A stretch of DNA of 64,000 nt from Acidobacteriota bacterium (lineage in GTDB: Bacteria > Acidobacteriota > Terriglobia > Terriglobales > Acidobacteriaceae). The stretch's first letter is position 1, and each line of letters starts with the position of its first letter. The stretch spans positions 62,001 to 126,000 of the forward strand of contig PJLO01000006.1 in the NCBI GenBank assembly GCA_003010405.1, written 5' to 3'. Positions 44,903 through 54,564 of the stretch are shown here, one piece after another. The notes under the pieces are model-generated. The model did no database searches, had not been told where the DNA came from, and saw only the letters and a list, made by a program, of their open reading frames with translations. Made by a program: the position numbers and the translations under genes.

Positions 44903-45769
44903 CTACTTCAGTGCCATCCAAAGCACCGCCGCGCCTACCAAAAGCCGATAAGCGGCAAACGGCACAAAACCCCTCGTTCGCACCCACTTCATGAACCACG
45001 CAACCACTCCGTAGGCCACCACAAAACTGACCACAAAACCGATTGCCAGCGTAATCCAGTTCTGGGAAGTCAGGGCCAGATGTCCGATCACCGCCGGCTC
45101 CCCGTGGTGTGGTCGCACGCTTTTGAACAGGTCATAGCTGGTAGCCACGACCATCGTCGGAATCGAGAGGAAGAAGGAAAACTCCAGGGCTGCCGAGCGT
45201 GACATTCCCGCCATCTGTCCTGCGGCAATTGTGGACATCGAACGCGAGGTTCCGGGGAACACCGCTGAGAGCGTCTGGCAGATTCCGATCCAGACAGCCT
45301 GTCCGAGCGACATTTCTTCCATGTGACCCGTGTCATGAGTCAGGGCCCCACGCGTGTAGAGGGCATCGATTACCCACATGATCACGCCGCCGAGCACGAG
45401 CGAACTTCCCATGATCACGAGACTCTCCAAGTGCTTACCAATAACCTTCGTCAGCAGAAACGCCGGAGCCGCCGTCCATACAAATGCGATCAACACAAGG
45501 CTTAACGGATGCGTAGCCAACGTACGGTCGCCACGCTCGCCATCCGGAAAGGTCGCCAGAAAATTTGCGATTCGGTCCCGGAAATAAAGAGGAAGCGTCA
45601 GGATTGCGCCAAGCTGAATGACGATGGCGAACATCTTCCAGTAACCGTCGTCGAGGGCGATTCCAAAGAGGTTTTGGCAAATACGCAGATGGGCCGTGGA
45701 ACTGACCGGGAGAAACTCTGTTAAACCTTCAACAATTCCAAGGAGGAGAGCGAGAACGTAATCATGCAT
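44903..45769 (-). CDS. uppP: Undecaprenyl-diphosphatase
   Basis: Integral membrane phosphatase (BacA/UppP) that recycles the undecaprenyl carrier for peptidoglycan and LPS synthesis; overproduction gives bacitracin resistance. The protein has 288 residues, with the motifs EGLTEFLPVSSTAHL near the N-terminus and PGTSRSMSTIAAGQMAGMSR in the middle. About eight helices are visible. It stands 175 bases before ftsK on the same strand; the gap holds no gene. Confidence 0.96.
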   Translation of the reverse strand: MHDYVLALLLGIVEGLTEFLPVSSTAHLRICQNLFGIALDDGYWKMFAIVIQLGAILTLPLYFRDRIANFLATFPDGERGDRTLATHPLSLVLIAFVWTAAPAFLLTKVIGKHLESLVIMGSSLVLGGVIMWVIDALYTRGALTHDTGHMEEMSLGQAVWIGICQTLSAVFPGTSRSMSTIAAGQMAGMSRSAALEFSFFLSIPTMVVATSYDLFKSVRPHHGEPAVIGHLALTSQNWITLAIGFVVSFVVAYGVVAWFMKWVRTRGFVPFAAYRLLVGAAVLWMALK

Positions 45770-45851
45770 GGCTGTATTCCGAGTCTATCAGCCCACAAAA
45801 CGAATGTGAAAGGCACCTTTGTCTCAGAGTAGTTTGGATTTCACAGCGATC

Positions 45852-46817
45852 TCATTCCACCGCCGTTCCGTACAGAGGTATATCTCTCGATACCATGTAT
45901 ATGAGCCGTTCGGCCCTGGCGCTCCACTCTGGGCTGGCATTTTTCTCCAAGATTTTCTGCGCTGCCGCTAGTGCCCGCTTCTGCGCCTCGGGAATCTTCT
46001 TCGATTGTCCTTCCCCGGTGTACATCGCTATCAGCGAGCCCCATCGGTAGGCTGCGTTGTAGTAGGCCTCGGCGGTTTTTGCAGAGCCCGGATGCTCACG
46101 CGCATATTTCTCATACACCTCGGCTTCCTTTTCAGGACATTTCGAAGCTCCCGCCCAATCGCCGCACAGCTTGTTATCCAGCATTTCGAACGCGGCTAGA
46201 TCAGCCCATTTTGTTCCCGGAAATTTCTTTTCCACTAGTCGCATCATCTGCTCATCGACTGGTTGGCGGTCTTGCGGACTTGCTGCTTTGTACGGGTGCA
46301 GCGATTGCACGTCTTGCTTATCGAGTTGCCACTGGATGTCGGCTGCGCGATAGAGCGCCTCGCCTGCCAGCGGCGATTTTGGGAACAAGTCAAAGATCTG
46401 GTAGTAGAGCCGTCTGGCATCGGACGCCGCGCCCTTGCGGCCGTGGCTTCTACTGGCGTCGTCTTCACAGTCCGCCGCCTCGCCGAACAGAATCTGGTCG
46501 CCTTTCGCGGTCAGTTCGGAGATGTAGCCTTTGTCGAGCATCCATCCTGTTACGTTGCGCGCTCTCGTCGCGGTGGGATCAGGGTTGTAGGGCGCATCCA
46601 TCAGGGTCGCAATCACGCGCAGCCAGCCCGGAGTGCGTTCCAGCACCACAGCCTCACGTCCGCGATCCGCCGTTGCAAGCTTCGCGCTGCTCACATCCGG
46701 AGCCACATAGAGCACCGCCTTGCGGATGATGGTCCCGCGCTCTGCGGCCGTTGCTGCAACGTTCAGTATCGTGCAAAACATTGCGTACACCACCAGGCGC
46801 GATCCGTATTTCAGCAT
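45852..46817 (-). CDS. Secreted SH3b-TPR-like protein
   Basis: Protein of 321 residues with a signal peptide (VVYAMFCTILNVAATAA). A bacterial SH3-like domain (about 25-115) has VLYVAPDVSSAKLATADRGR and PGWLRVIATL, ending GWMLDKGYISEL. The C-terminal half has helical repeats (YYQIFDLFPKSPLAGEALYR; YEKYAREHPGSAKTAEAYYN) typical of TPR/YbgF-like envelope proteins. The ATG at 46817 has AAGGAG seven bases upstream. It starts 40 bases after the hydrolase stop, so the two are likely cotranscribed. Confidence 0.75.
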   Translation of the reverse strand: MLKYGSRLVVYAMFCTILNVAATAAERGTIIRKAVLYVAPDVSSAKLATADRGREAVVLERTPGWLRVIATLMDAPYNPDPTATRARNVTGWMLDKGYISELTAKGDQILFGEAADCEDDASRSHGRKGAASDARRLYYQIFDLFPKSPLAGEALYRAADIQWQLDKQDVQSLHPYKAASPQDRQPVDEQMMRLVEKKFPGTKWADLAAFEMLDNKLCGDWAGASKCPEKEAEVYEKYAREHPGSAKTAEAYYNAAYRWGSLIAMYTGEGQSKKIPEAQKRALAAAQKILEKNASPEWSARAERLIYMVSRDIPLYGTAVE

Positions 46818-46857
46818 CGTCATGCTCCTTCCAGCCGTGCCGATTTTTCCAGCAAAT

Positions 46858-48081
46858 CTACCCGTGCTGCGCACTCGTTGTGTTTAGAAGATTCAGCATC
46901 TCTTTCATCCAGTGAATCAACCGGAGCTGGTCCATCGTACTCGTGCCGCCCACTTCCACATGACCTATGCAGGAAGAGATCAGCGCTGCCTGCAGCACGC
47001 CCGGGGGCAGATCGCGTTCCAGCCACAATGTTTCCGTTGGAGGCACCACGTTGTCTTCCGCGCCGTGCAGCAGCATTACCGGGACATGAACTTTCGCCAG
47101 GTAATAGTGCGGAGAGGAAGCGTCAAGTTCCGGCCGCGCCTGTGCCAGTCCGCGACGCGTATCCGCTACCAGGGATTTTGTGTCATGCGCGAAGAGCAGG
47201 GCCATACGCGCCTGTCCCTGCGGACTCAGCTTTGCGGCCTCGGCGTGTGCCTTCGGCAGATCCTCCCAGAGCAGGGTACGCAGCGTGATACGAGCCTGCG
47301 CGACATCTTCCGGCGAGAAAAAGGCAGAAGCGTGGGAGTAGGCTGTCACCAGCGAGCCATACTCGTGTGCCTTCATCTTCAGCACTGTACCGTCCGGCGC
47401 CTGCGTCTCATCAGTCTCAAAAAACTCCAGCACGCGAGTCAGGTCATCATGAGCGCCGATCGCAATCACCCCCGAGAGTTGCTGCTGCACCGGAGGTTCG
47501 CTGGCCGCGATCAATGACATTCCCCCCGCGAAGCTCAATCCCAGCAGGCCCACCTTTGGCGCTCCACTGCGTCGGGCCAACTCGTGAACCGCATCGCCAA
47601 TAACGGTTGCAGAGTTCTTTGTGATGCTGTAATCGGCGAGGTCGTCCACCTGTGGCGTCAGCACCAGAAAGCCGTGCGAACTCAGCGCCCGCGCGAATCG
47701 CTTCAGCCGAGGCTCCTCCATCCCCAGGTGATGCACGCCATGGATCACAACTACAGGGCTGGGATGAGCAACTCCGACCGGATGGTAAAGCCGGGCCCTC
47801 GCCACGACCGTAGTCGGAAAGGTGATTTCCTCTTCGATAACAGCATTTGTGTCGAAGCGCGTGATTGCCGAATCGGGCTTGTCGGCAATCACCATCAGGA
47901 TCGAAAGCGCACGCATGTGGTCGTAGACGGTCGGCGTCAACGCAAGCAGGAGCACGATCAAAAAGGGAAGTGTCAGCAGTATGCGTGAATAGTGCCGTAC
48001 TGGAGGTTTTGAATGTGCCATGGTCTGTGGCGTTACTGCCCGTACTGTGTTTGCTGTAGAAGGCTCCGTAATGGAAGGCAT
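46858..48081 (-). CDS. Membrane-anchored alpha/beta hydrolase
   Basis: Protein of 407 residues. An N-terminal membrane anchor (ILLTLPFLIVLLLALTP) precedes an alpha/beta-hydrolase fold. The nucleophile motif is GLLGLSFAGGMSL, the acidic residue lies in LLHGAEDNVVPPTE and a candidate His in SCIGHVEV. HGVHHLGMEEPRLKRFARAL resembles dienelactone hydrolase-type esterases. Substrate is unknown. The ATG at 48081 follows GGAG; a longer frame to 48129 is possible. Confidence 0.82.
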   Translation of the reverse strand: MPSITEPSTANTVRAVTPQTMAHSKPPVRHYSRILLTLPFLIVLLLALTPTVYDHMRALSILMVIADKPDSAITRFDTNAVIEEEITFPTTVVARARLYHPVGVAHPSPVVVIHGVHHLGMEEPRLKRFARALSSHGFLVLTPQVDDLADYSITKNSATVIGDAVHELARRSGAPKVGLLGLSFAGGMSLIAASEPPVQQQLSGVIAIGAHDDLTRVLEFFETDETQAPDGTVLKMKAHEYGSLVTAYSHASAFFSPEDVAQARITLRTLLWEDLPKAHAEAAKLSPQGQARMALLFAHDTKSLVADTRRGLAQARPELDASSPHYYLAKVHVPVMLLHGAEDNVVPPTETLWLERDLPPGVLQAALISSCIGHVEVGGTSTMDQLRLIHWMKEMLNLLNTTSAQHG

Positions 48082-48372
48082 AACTCCGTTGTATCCCGCT
48101 CCCCTTTCCGGGGAAAGTGCAAGTAGCACCGATTCCTAATCATTTCATACATGAGAGTCTGCAGTAGCTGATTATTTTTCGGGCCATTCGGGAGAGCGGT
48201 CGTTCAAATTTCCATTCGGAAGGACCAGGTCGGAGCAGATCACGCTCGACGACGAAGTGTGCTGCGGGATGCGAAGTGTGTCACGGCGCAGTCGAGAGAA
48301 GAGCAATTTAATTGCAAATGAAATTGAAATTGCTTTTCAAATAAATTACAGTTCTGGAAGGAGAGTTTTCGG

Positions 48373-49260
48373 ATGAGACCACATTTTCACAATCGTTCAA
48401 TTCTTTTTCTTCTATTTGTAGTTACACTTGCATTCAGCACAGCTTTCTCCCAGAACAATTCTGAGTTGGGAACGATTTCAAGCGCAAAGGGAGAGGACAG
48501 AACTCCTAATGGTCCCATCCAGGACAACAGTTTCATGGTGGAAGAGGCATACAACCAGGAAAACGGAATCATACAGCACATCAGTTATTTTCAGAGGCTT
48601 TCCGGCAGTAAGAATTGGGTTTATACGTTCACCGACGAGTGGCCGCTCCGGACAATAAAACATCAGCTCAGCACGACGGTTGCAGCAACCCATTCCGGCG
48701 GATTTATTGGAGCGGAATTCGGCGATATGCTCATCAACTATCGCTACCAGCTTGTTGGCAGCGGTGAAGCCGCCCTGGCCGTCGCGCCGCGTATTTCGTT
48801 AATCGTTCCAAGCGGCAATCCTTTTCAGCAGCAAGGTTTTGGTGGAACCGGGTTGCAAACCAACATTCCCGTCAGCATTGTTTGCAGCAAGCGCCTGGTA
48901 ACACACTGGAATGCAGGTGCAACGTGGATTCCTCATGCTAAAAACGCGATGGGTGAAAAGGCCGGGACGGTTGCGGTGAACCTTGGGCAATCGTTCATCT
49001 GGCAGTTCTCCAACCGCTTCAATGGTATGTTGGAGACGACGTGGACTTCGAATGAAGAGGTGGTTGCAAACGGAAAAAGCAGACGCAGCCAGGATATCTT
49101 TATCAGTCCAGGAATTCGGTGGGCATATAACTTCAAGAGCGGATTGCAGATCGTACCAGGAGTTGCTGTTCCCGTGGGTGTTGGGCCGAGTAGTGGAGAA
49201 AAGGGAATCATTCTTTATCTCAGCTTCGAACACCCGTTTGCGTGGTCACATTCGAGATAG
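48373..49260 (+). CDS. Secreted outer-membrane transporter-like protein
   Basis: Protein of 295 residues with signal peptide (ILFLLFVVTLAFSTAFSQ). The mature part is strand-rich and fits a barrel of the type often labelled MetA-pathway-of-phenol-degradation. Typical segments are GAEFGDMLINYRYQLVGSG, APRISLIVPSG, NIPVSIVCSKRLVTHWNAG and ISPGIRWAYNFKSGLQIVPG. It ends ILYLSFEHPFAW, near the expected terminal strand. Upstream A/T-rich sequence with GAAGGAGAG precedes the ATG. The exact function is unknown. Confidence 0.75.
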   Translation: MRPHFHNRSILFLLFVVTLAFSTAFSQNNSELGTISSAKGEDRTPNGPIQDNSFMVEEAYNQENGIIQHISYFQRLSGSKNWVYTFTDEWPLRTIKHQLSTTVAATHSGGFIGAEFGDMLINYRYQLVGSGEAALAVAPRISLIVPSGNPFQQQGFGGTGLQTNIPVSIVCSKRLVTHWNAGATWIPHAKNAMGEKAGTVAVNLGQSFIWQFSNRFNGMLETTWTSNEEVVANGKSRRSQDIFISPGIRWAYNFKSGLQIVPGVAVPVGVGPSSGEKGIILYLSFEHPFAWSHSR

Positions 49261-49284
49261 TACGGTTGTTTTCGTATCGGGATT

Positions 49285-49306
49285 AGCCCAAGATTTTCCT
49301 TGGGCT
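49285..49306. terminator. Bidirectional terminator between the 48373 gene and rnj
   Basis: AGCCCAAG-ATTTTC-CTTGGGCT is a perfect eight-pair stem followed by TAAAT on the plus strand. Its end touches the rnj stop codon, so the two convergent genes share it. Confidence 0.8.
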
Positions 49307-51069
49307 TAAATCTCCACGATGACGGGAATTACCAGTGGGCGTCGTTGCGTGTTTCGGTTAATGTAGCGCCTCAGGTCTACCCGGATCTTTTCCTTGATCA
49401 ATCCGTAGTCGGCGACTTCCTCCTTAGTCGAGTGTTCGAAAGTTCTCCGTACGGTGCCGCGTGCGTCTTCAATGAATTCGTTGTCGTCTGGAGCCCCTGC
49501 AAATCCGCGCATCACAATTTCCGGAATCCCTTCCAGCCTACCGGTCAGCTTGTTGATAGCCAGAATCGGCATCACGAATCCGTCTTCACTCAAGTGCTTG
49601 CGGTCGCGAATAACGAGGTCCTCGACAATATCGGAGTTTGAACCGGAGTCGATACAAATGCGCCCGACAGGAGCCTGTCCCACGCGGCGCGCTCCCAGTT
49701 CGTCAAATTCCAGAATGTCGCCGGTTTCAATCATGATCACGTTACCAACCAGACCCTTCATTCCTGCCGCGATTTGGGCATGGCGCTTCAGCTGCCGGTA
49801 TTCCCCGTGAATTGGAATGAAGTACTGAGGCCGGACCAGATTGATCATCATCTTTAACTCTTCCTGACTGGCGTGTCCGCTGACGTGAACCGGCGGTTCG
49901 GAGCCGTCGTTATAAATGACCTTGGCTTCGCGCCGGAACAGGTGATCGATAACGCGGTAGATTGCCTTTTCATTTCCGGGAATCACTCTTGAACTCAGTA
50001 CCACTGTGTCGCCGGGTTCGATCTTGGCGTGCCGATGATTATCCACTGCGGCGCGTGATAGCGCGCTCAGCGGTTCGCCCTGAGTGCCACTGATCAGAAC
50101 CAGGACCTGCTCGGGCGTGTAGTCCCTGATCTGATTTGGAGCAATGAACGCTGAGCAAGGAAGATCGATATGGCCCAAATCTTGCGCTATTTCTGTCGAT
50201 TCTGTAATGCTGCGTCCCACCAGCGCAATCTTGCGGCGGAACTGGTATGCCATCTCGGTTGCCATCTTGATGCGGTGAATGGAAGAGGAGAAGCACGAGA
50301 TGAACAGTCTTCGCTTGGAATGCACAAAAATCTCTTCGAGCTTCGGACGGACGGCGCGTTCGCTCGGTGTGTAACCGGACCGCTCGACATTGGTCGAGTC
50401 CTGCAGCAAGGCCAAGACGCCCTCTTTGCCGTATTCGGCAAAGGCCTGCAGGTCAAAAGTTTTATTGTCCGTGGGCGTCAGATCGATTTTGAAATCGCCG
50501 GTGTGAATAATCACGCCAAGCGGAGTACGAATCGCAAGCGACACGGCGTCAACAATGGAGTGATTCACCTGGATAGGGTGAATGGTGAATGGTCCAATCT
50601 GGAAGCGTTTTCCCGGTAGCATTTCGTTCAGCTCTGCGCTGTCCAGCAGTCCGTTCTCTTCCAGTTTGTCTTCCACGTAAGCCAGCGTGAACTCAGTGCC
50701 ATAGATGGGCACATTCAATTCGGAGATCAGCCACGGAATGCCGCCAATGTGGTCTTCGTGTCCGTGGGTCAGTAAGACGCCGCGGACTTTCTCTCGGTTT
50801 TCAATCAGGTAAGTCAGGGCAGGAACGACGATGTCTACGCCGAGTAACTCGCCTTCGGGAAACATCATTCCGGCGTCGATGACGATGATGTCATCTTTCC
50901 AGCGGATGGCCATGCAGTTCATTCCGAACTCGCCCAGTCCACCCAGGGGTACTATATGAAGTTTTCCGGCTGGCATAAGCCTTGATGCTAGCATATGCGC
51001 GGCTTGCGGCAGAACTTCACTACCGGCAGCAGAAGCCGAAGTTCCGGCTCCAGTGCTGAATTGGATCAT
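49306..51069 (-). CDS. rnj: Ribonuclease J
   Basis: Endo/5'-exoribonuclease of the metallo-beta-lactamase/beta-CASP family for mRNA decay and RNA maturation, 587 residues. Conserved are HIVPLGGLGEFGMN, the metal motif LTHGHEDHIGG, HTGDFKIDLTP and the beta-CASP segment VLISGTQGEP, then the C-terminal HVSGHASQEELKMM. The true start is uncertain: the ATG at 51069 follows GGAAAG, but an ATG at 50976 gives the usual short N-terminus (MPAGKLHIVPLGGLG) and avoids overlap with the EcsC promoter region. Confidence 0.94.
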   Translation of the reverse strand: MIQFSTGAGTSASAAGSEVLPQAAHMLASRLMPAGKLHIVPLGGLGEFGMNCMAIRWKDDIIVIDAGMMFPEGELLGVDIVVPALTYLIENREKVRGVLLTHGHEDHIGGIPWLISELNVPIYGTEFTLAYVEDKLEENGLLDSAELNEMLPGKRFQIGPFTIHPIQVNHSIVDAVSLAIRTPLGVIIHTGDFKIDLTPTDNKTFDLQAFAEYGKEGVLALLQDSTNVERSGYTPSERAVRPKLEEIFVHSKRRLFISCFSSSIHRIKMATEMAYQFRRKIALVGRSITESTEIAQDLGHIDLPCSAFIAPNQIRDYTPEQVLVLISGTQGEPLSALSRAAVDNHRHAKIEPGDTVVLSSRVIPGNEKAIYRVIDHLFRREAKVIYNDGSEPPVHVSGHASQEELKMMINLVRPQYFIPIHGEYRQLKRHAQIAAGMKGLVGNVIMIETGDILEFDELGARRVGQAPVGRICIDSGSNSDIVEDLVIRDRKHLSEDGFVMPILAINKLTGRLEGIPEIVMRGFAGAPDDNEFIEDARGTVRRTFEHSTKEEVADYGLIKEKIRVDLRRYINRNTQRRPLVIPVIVEI

Positions 51070-51112
51070 GCATCTTTCCGTTCACGTCCGCATCGGAATA
51101 CACTTACAGCCC

Positions 51113-51808
51113 ATGCGTGATCCTGAATACAATCCTTCGTGGCTTTCCCGAAGATTAGAAAGCGCTTTCAAGGCGGCTCTAACCCGCGCCTATCACACCG
51201 TTGGTGTCAGCTCTGAGGCTTACCTCAAGCATCTCCGTACGGCGCATCGGGTTCCGGTCTCGACCTACGATGGGCTGTTCTCGATTTCGGTGACTGAGTT
51301 GGATTCAATAGCCTGGCAAACGATTCGGGGCGCCATGAAGATAGCTGCTGCCGAAGGGGCAGGTCTCGGATTCGGTGGCTTTGTCACAATCGCGCCGGAC
51401 ATGGGAATTCTGGCGGCCATCACCATGCGAACCGTGCAGAAACTCAGTTTAATTTATGGCTTCCAATTTAATACCGATGAAGAAATTGCGGACCTATGGA
51501 TAGCCGCTGCTACCGCCGCCGGGGTCGACATCAGCAAGGACTTGTTGGAAAAAACCTTGCTGAAGGCGTTCGTTCGGCGGGTCATCGGGCGCATTGCCAA
51601 GCGCGTCGGCGCGGAGTTCGCGGAAAAAATGACTGCGCGTTCAATTCCTGTCCTCAGTTCAGCGGTCGGGGCTGTGCTCAATTACTACTTTGTGCGTGCC
51701 TGGAGCAAGCGTGCTCTCATCCATTTTCGTGAACGTCATCTGGACGAGCGCAGCCGCCGTGCCACGCTGTCCGGTGTGGCTTCACCCGCCCCAGCTTCGA
51801 ACAGATAG
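51113..51808 (+). CDS. EcsC family protein
   Basis: Protein of about 231 residues resembling EcsC. Hydrophobic and glycine-rich helices occur in AAAEGAGLGFGGFVTIAPDM, GILAAITMRTVQKLSLIYGF and SSAVGAVLNYYFVRAWSKRA. EcsC is associated with the Ecs ABC transporter in Bacillus, but its function is unclear. The start at 51113 (MRDPEYNPSWLSRRLE) is chosen to avoid overlap with rnj; frames open to 51053. It converges on the penicillin-binding protein gene. Confidence 0.8.
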   Translation: MRDPEYNPSWLSRRLESAFKAALTRAYHTVGVSSEAYLKHLRTAHRVPVSTYDGLFSISVTELDSIAWQTIRGAMKIAAAEGAGLGFGGFVTIAPDMGILAAITMRTVQKLSLIYGFQFNTDEEIADLWIAAATAAGVDISKDLLEKTLLKAFVRRVIGRIAKRVGAEFAEKMTARSIPVLSSAVGAVLNYYFVRAWSKRALIHFRERHLDERSRRATLSGVASPAPASNR

Positions 51809-51831
51809 TTCTTTCTCGTCGTTCTGAAACC

Positions 51832-54441
51832 TTATTTTTTGTCCTTATCATCCCCGCCCCAAATGCCAGTGACTTTATGCCAGAAACCTTTGTGTTTCTC
51901 TTCATGAGCCGGTTCGCTGGGCGCGGGCTGCGGACGCAAGTCTCGTGAAGTACCCGAGGACTGATATGTCTGATTCGGAGGAATCACTCGTGCGGGTTGA
52001 TTTACCGGGGGAGGCACGGGCTGTGCGCCTCCAAAGAGCTTCTGGAACAGATTGCGTTCATCCGTGTGGTCGCAGGTTTGCTTTGGCTCCGAGCCTTCCA
52101 CAAAGGCTGAGTTGTATCCGTCTGGGCAGCTTGCGGTGGAGAGCAGGTTGGTCGTCTTGTCCAGGGTTACATTCACCACACCGCTAGGGGGAATGAAATT
52201 TCCCGGGTTGCTGTATTGGGGCAGGCGTACCGCCTTTTTCATAAACTCTGCCCAGATCGGTCCCGCCGTTGAGCCGCCTGCCAGCTTCAGATCGCTGTAG
52301 TCGTCGTATCCCACCCAGACAATGCAGAGCAAGTTACGGGTATATCCCGCGAACCACGCGTCATGAGACGTTCCGGTCTTTCCAGCCGCCGGAGCCGTGA
52401 AACCTCGCGCACGAACCGTGTATCCCGTGCCATGGTCAATCACGTTTTGCATCATGTTAGTGACCACGTAGGCCACACGCGGATCCAGTACCGAACGCTT
52501 CTCGTTCTGGAAGTCCTCCACCACATCGCCGTTCGCCGCCCGCATCGAGTGAATCAGGAGGGGACTGGTTCTCACACCGTCGTTAGCCAGCACCGTGTAG
52601 GCTCCGGCCATATCGAGCGGGCTTGCGTCGTAGGCGCCCAGTGCGGCTGCTGGAGTTGCTTTTACGCCGGCAATCCCAGCGTTTCTTGCCAACTCCGCAA
52701 CCTTGTCGTAGCCCACCATCTCGGCCATCTTCACCGTGGCGTTGTTCAGCGACATCTGAAGCGCATACCGCGCTGTCACCTGCCCGTGATACTCGTCCTT
52801 GTAATTGCGCGGATCGTACTGCTTGCCGTCGAATTCAAACGTAGTCGGCGAATCGTCAATCAATGAAACCTGTGTAAACACAGGGGAGGTGCCCTGTACT
52901 GCGGAATTCATTGCCGCCGCATAGACAAAAGGCTTGAAGATTGAGCCGGTCGGGCGCTTGGCCACGGCATGGTTCAACTGGCTAAATCCATAGTTCCTGC
53001 CTCCCACGAGTGCCAGTACCTCGCCCGTGTGCGGGTCCAGAGCTACCAAGGCAACCTGCGGAATCGGACCGGTCGTCTTTGTTCCTTCGACCTGGGCATC
53101 TTTGCCTGTGCCCGCCTTCATGCGGCGCGCGCGCTGCTTGGCTACCTGCTCGTCTACCACCTTGATGCCTTCCGCCACCGCCTCGGCCGCAGCGTGTTGA
53201 AGGTCCGGGTCAATCGTGGTGTAGATGCGGTAGGCGTTTTCGTTCAGGTCTGTTTCCGAGTACTTGCTCGCCAGCGAATCCTTTACCAGATCGACAAAGT
53301 AAGGAGCATCGCTGGCTTCCACGTTGGGCGCGCTCAGTTTCAGCGGAGTTGCTTTGGCTGCTTCACACTGTTGGCTGGTGATGGCACCGGTCTCTACCAT
53401 TGAATCCAGCACAACGTTTCGTCTTTCCAGCACCTTCTCCGGGCGCTTGTACGGATTCAGAATGTTCGGCGATTGAATAATTCCCGCGATCATCGCCGCC
53501 TCGGGCAGTGTGATCTCTTTGATGCCCTTACCAAAGTAGGAGCGCGCCGCCTCGCCAAATCCGTTAATCGAGAAGGATCCGCGCTGGCCCAGGTAGACCT
53601 GGTTTGCATAGAGTTCGAAGAGCTGCTGCTTATTGAGCTTCTGTTCCAGTTCAAAAGCGATCAGCATCTCCCTCAGCTTTCGGGAGATCTTCTTTTCCGG
53701 CGTGAGGAAGAACCCGCGCGCGACCTGCATTGTGATCGTTGAGCCGCCGCGCCGAATACCAGAGCTGCGAAGGTCTGTAATGAACGACCCTATCAGGCTG
53801 AACCAATTGATTCCGCTGTGCTCGAAAAATCTGCGGTCTTCGATTGCCAGCACCGAGTCCACCATCACTTGTGGCAGATCGTTGTAATTCAGAATCTCCC
53901 GTTTCGTGCGATCCTGCCCCTGGAACAACGCCGTTACCAGCTCAGGTTCCAGTTCATAGGATTCGAGATCCGCGCCCTTGTTCGAGCCGACGCCAACAAT
54001 TCGCTCGACCCGACCGTCGGGGCCATTCAAAATCCTTGCGCCGTCCTGCGAATGATACGACTCCGCTCCGGGATGTATTTCAATGCCTCCCGTAATCATG
54101 CGGAATGTCCCCATTGGCGCATCGCTGCTGGTGTCTTCGTTCAGATAGCCTGCTCGCCGTAGCATGGTGGCAATCTGCGAAGGCGAAAACCTGTCTCCCG
54201 CATGCACCGTTACAGGCCGCGCGTAGATCTTTGCCGAAGTGGAAAAGATCTGCCCGCTCATTTTTTTGGTGATGATACTGTCGTACTTCACGTAGTAATA
54301 AGCAAAGATCCCGAAGCAGAACAGCGCGAACACAATCAAGAATGCCGCGACAACACCGAGAAGCGCGCTGCCCGCGGAGGAGGAGGAGGTCGGAATTTTT
54401 ACTTTGATGGCCACGTCGGTACCGGATTTATTGTAAGGCAC
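51832..54441 (-). CDS. Class A penicillin-binding protein (PBP1-type)
   Basis: Bifunctional peptidoglycan glycosyltransferase/transpeptidase of 869 residues. An N-terminal membrane anchor (about 25-55) is followed by a small extra domain (about 65-150, UB2H-like position). The GT51 domain has AIEDRRFFEHSGI, GGSTITMQVARGFF and LYANQVYLGQ. The transpeptidase has the S-x-x-K in RPTGSIFKPF, SxN in SLNN and GKTGTSHDAWFAGYT. A Pro-rich, Lys-rich tail ends the chain. Start is probably GTG at 54441, without a visible ribosome binding site. It follows the proS unit after a terminator. Confidence 0.93.
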   Translation of the reverse strand: MPYNKSGTDVAIKVKIPTSSSSAGSALLGVVAAFLIVFALFCFGIFAYYYVKYDSIITKKMSGQIFSTSAKIYARPVTVHAGDRFSPSQIATMLRRAGYLNEDTSSDAPMGTFRMITGGIEIHPGAESYHSQDGARILNGPDGRVERIVGVGSNKGADLESYELEPELVTALFQGQDRTKREILNYNDLPQVMVDSVLAIEDRRFFEHSGINWFSLIGSFITDLRSSGIRRGGSTITMQVARGFFLTPEKKISRKLREMLIAFELEQKLNKQQLFELYANQVYLGQRGSFSINGFGEAARSYFGKGIKEITLPEAAMIAGIIQSPNILNPYKRPEKVLERRNVVLDSMVETGAITSQQCEAAKATPLKLSAPNVEASDAPYFVDLVKDSLASKYSETDLNENAYRIYTTIDPDLQHAAAEAVAEGIKVVDEQVAKQRARRMKAGTGKDAQVEGTKTTGPIPQVALVALDPHTGEVLALVGGRNYGFSQLNHAVAKRPTGSIFKPFVYAAAMNSAVQGTSPVFTQVSLIDDSPTTFEFDGKQYDPRNYKDEYHGQVTARYALQMSLNNATVKMAEMVGYDKVAELARNAGIAGVKATPAAALGAYDASPLDMAGAYTVLANDGVRTSPLLIHSMRAANGDVVEDFQNEKRSVLDPRVAYVVTNMMQNVIDHGTGYTVRARGFTAPAAGKTGTSHDAWFAGYTRNLLCIVWVGYDDYSDLKLAGGSTAGPIWAEFMKKAVRLPQYSNPGNFIPPSGVVNVTLDKTTNLLSTASCPDGYNSAFVEGSEPKQTCDHTDERNLFQKLFGGAQPVPPPVNQPARVIPPNQTYQSSGTSRDLRPQPAPSEPAHEEKHKGFWHKVTGIWGGDDKDKK

Positions 54442-54509
54442 CGCAAAGGCACAAGGAAGCTGATCGGCAAAACACCGAGGCTGGGGTTCCTCATAAGCAA
54501 CTTGGAAAC

Positions 54510-54543
54510 AAAAAGGCCCGCAACTCCCATGAGTCCCGGGCCC
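54510..54543 (-). terminator. Rho-independent terminator of the proS unit
   Basis: On the minus strand GGCCCG pairs with CGGGCC and is followed by TTTTTG. It lies between the 54565 gene and the penicillin-binding protein gene, so they are separate transcripts. Confidence 0.8.
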
Positions 54544-54564
54544 CCTGCAAATTCGTCTTCAGAG

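Noticed and set aside
46263..47288. Plus-strand open frame of 341 codons across the SH3b and hydrolase genes
   Set aside because: It crosses two real minus-strand genes and their spacer and has an Arg/Cys/Pro-rich translation typical of antisense frames.
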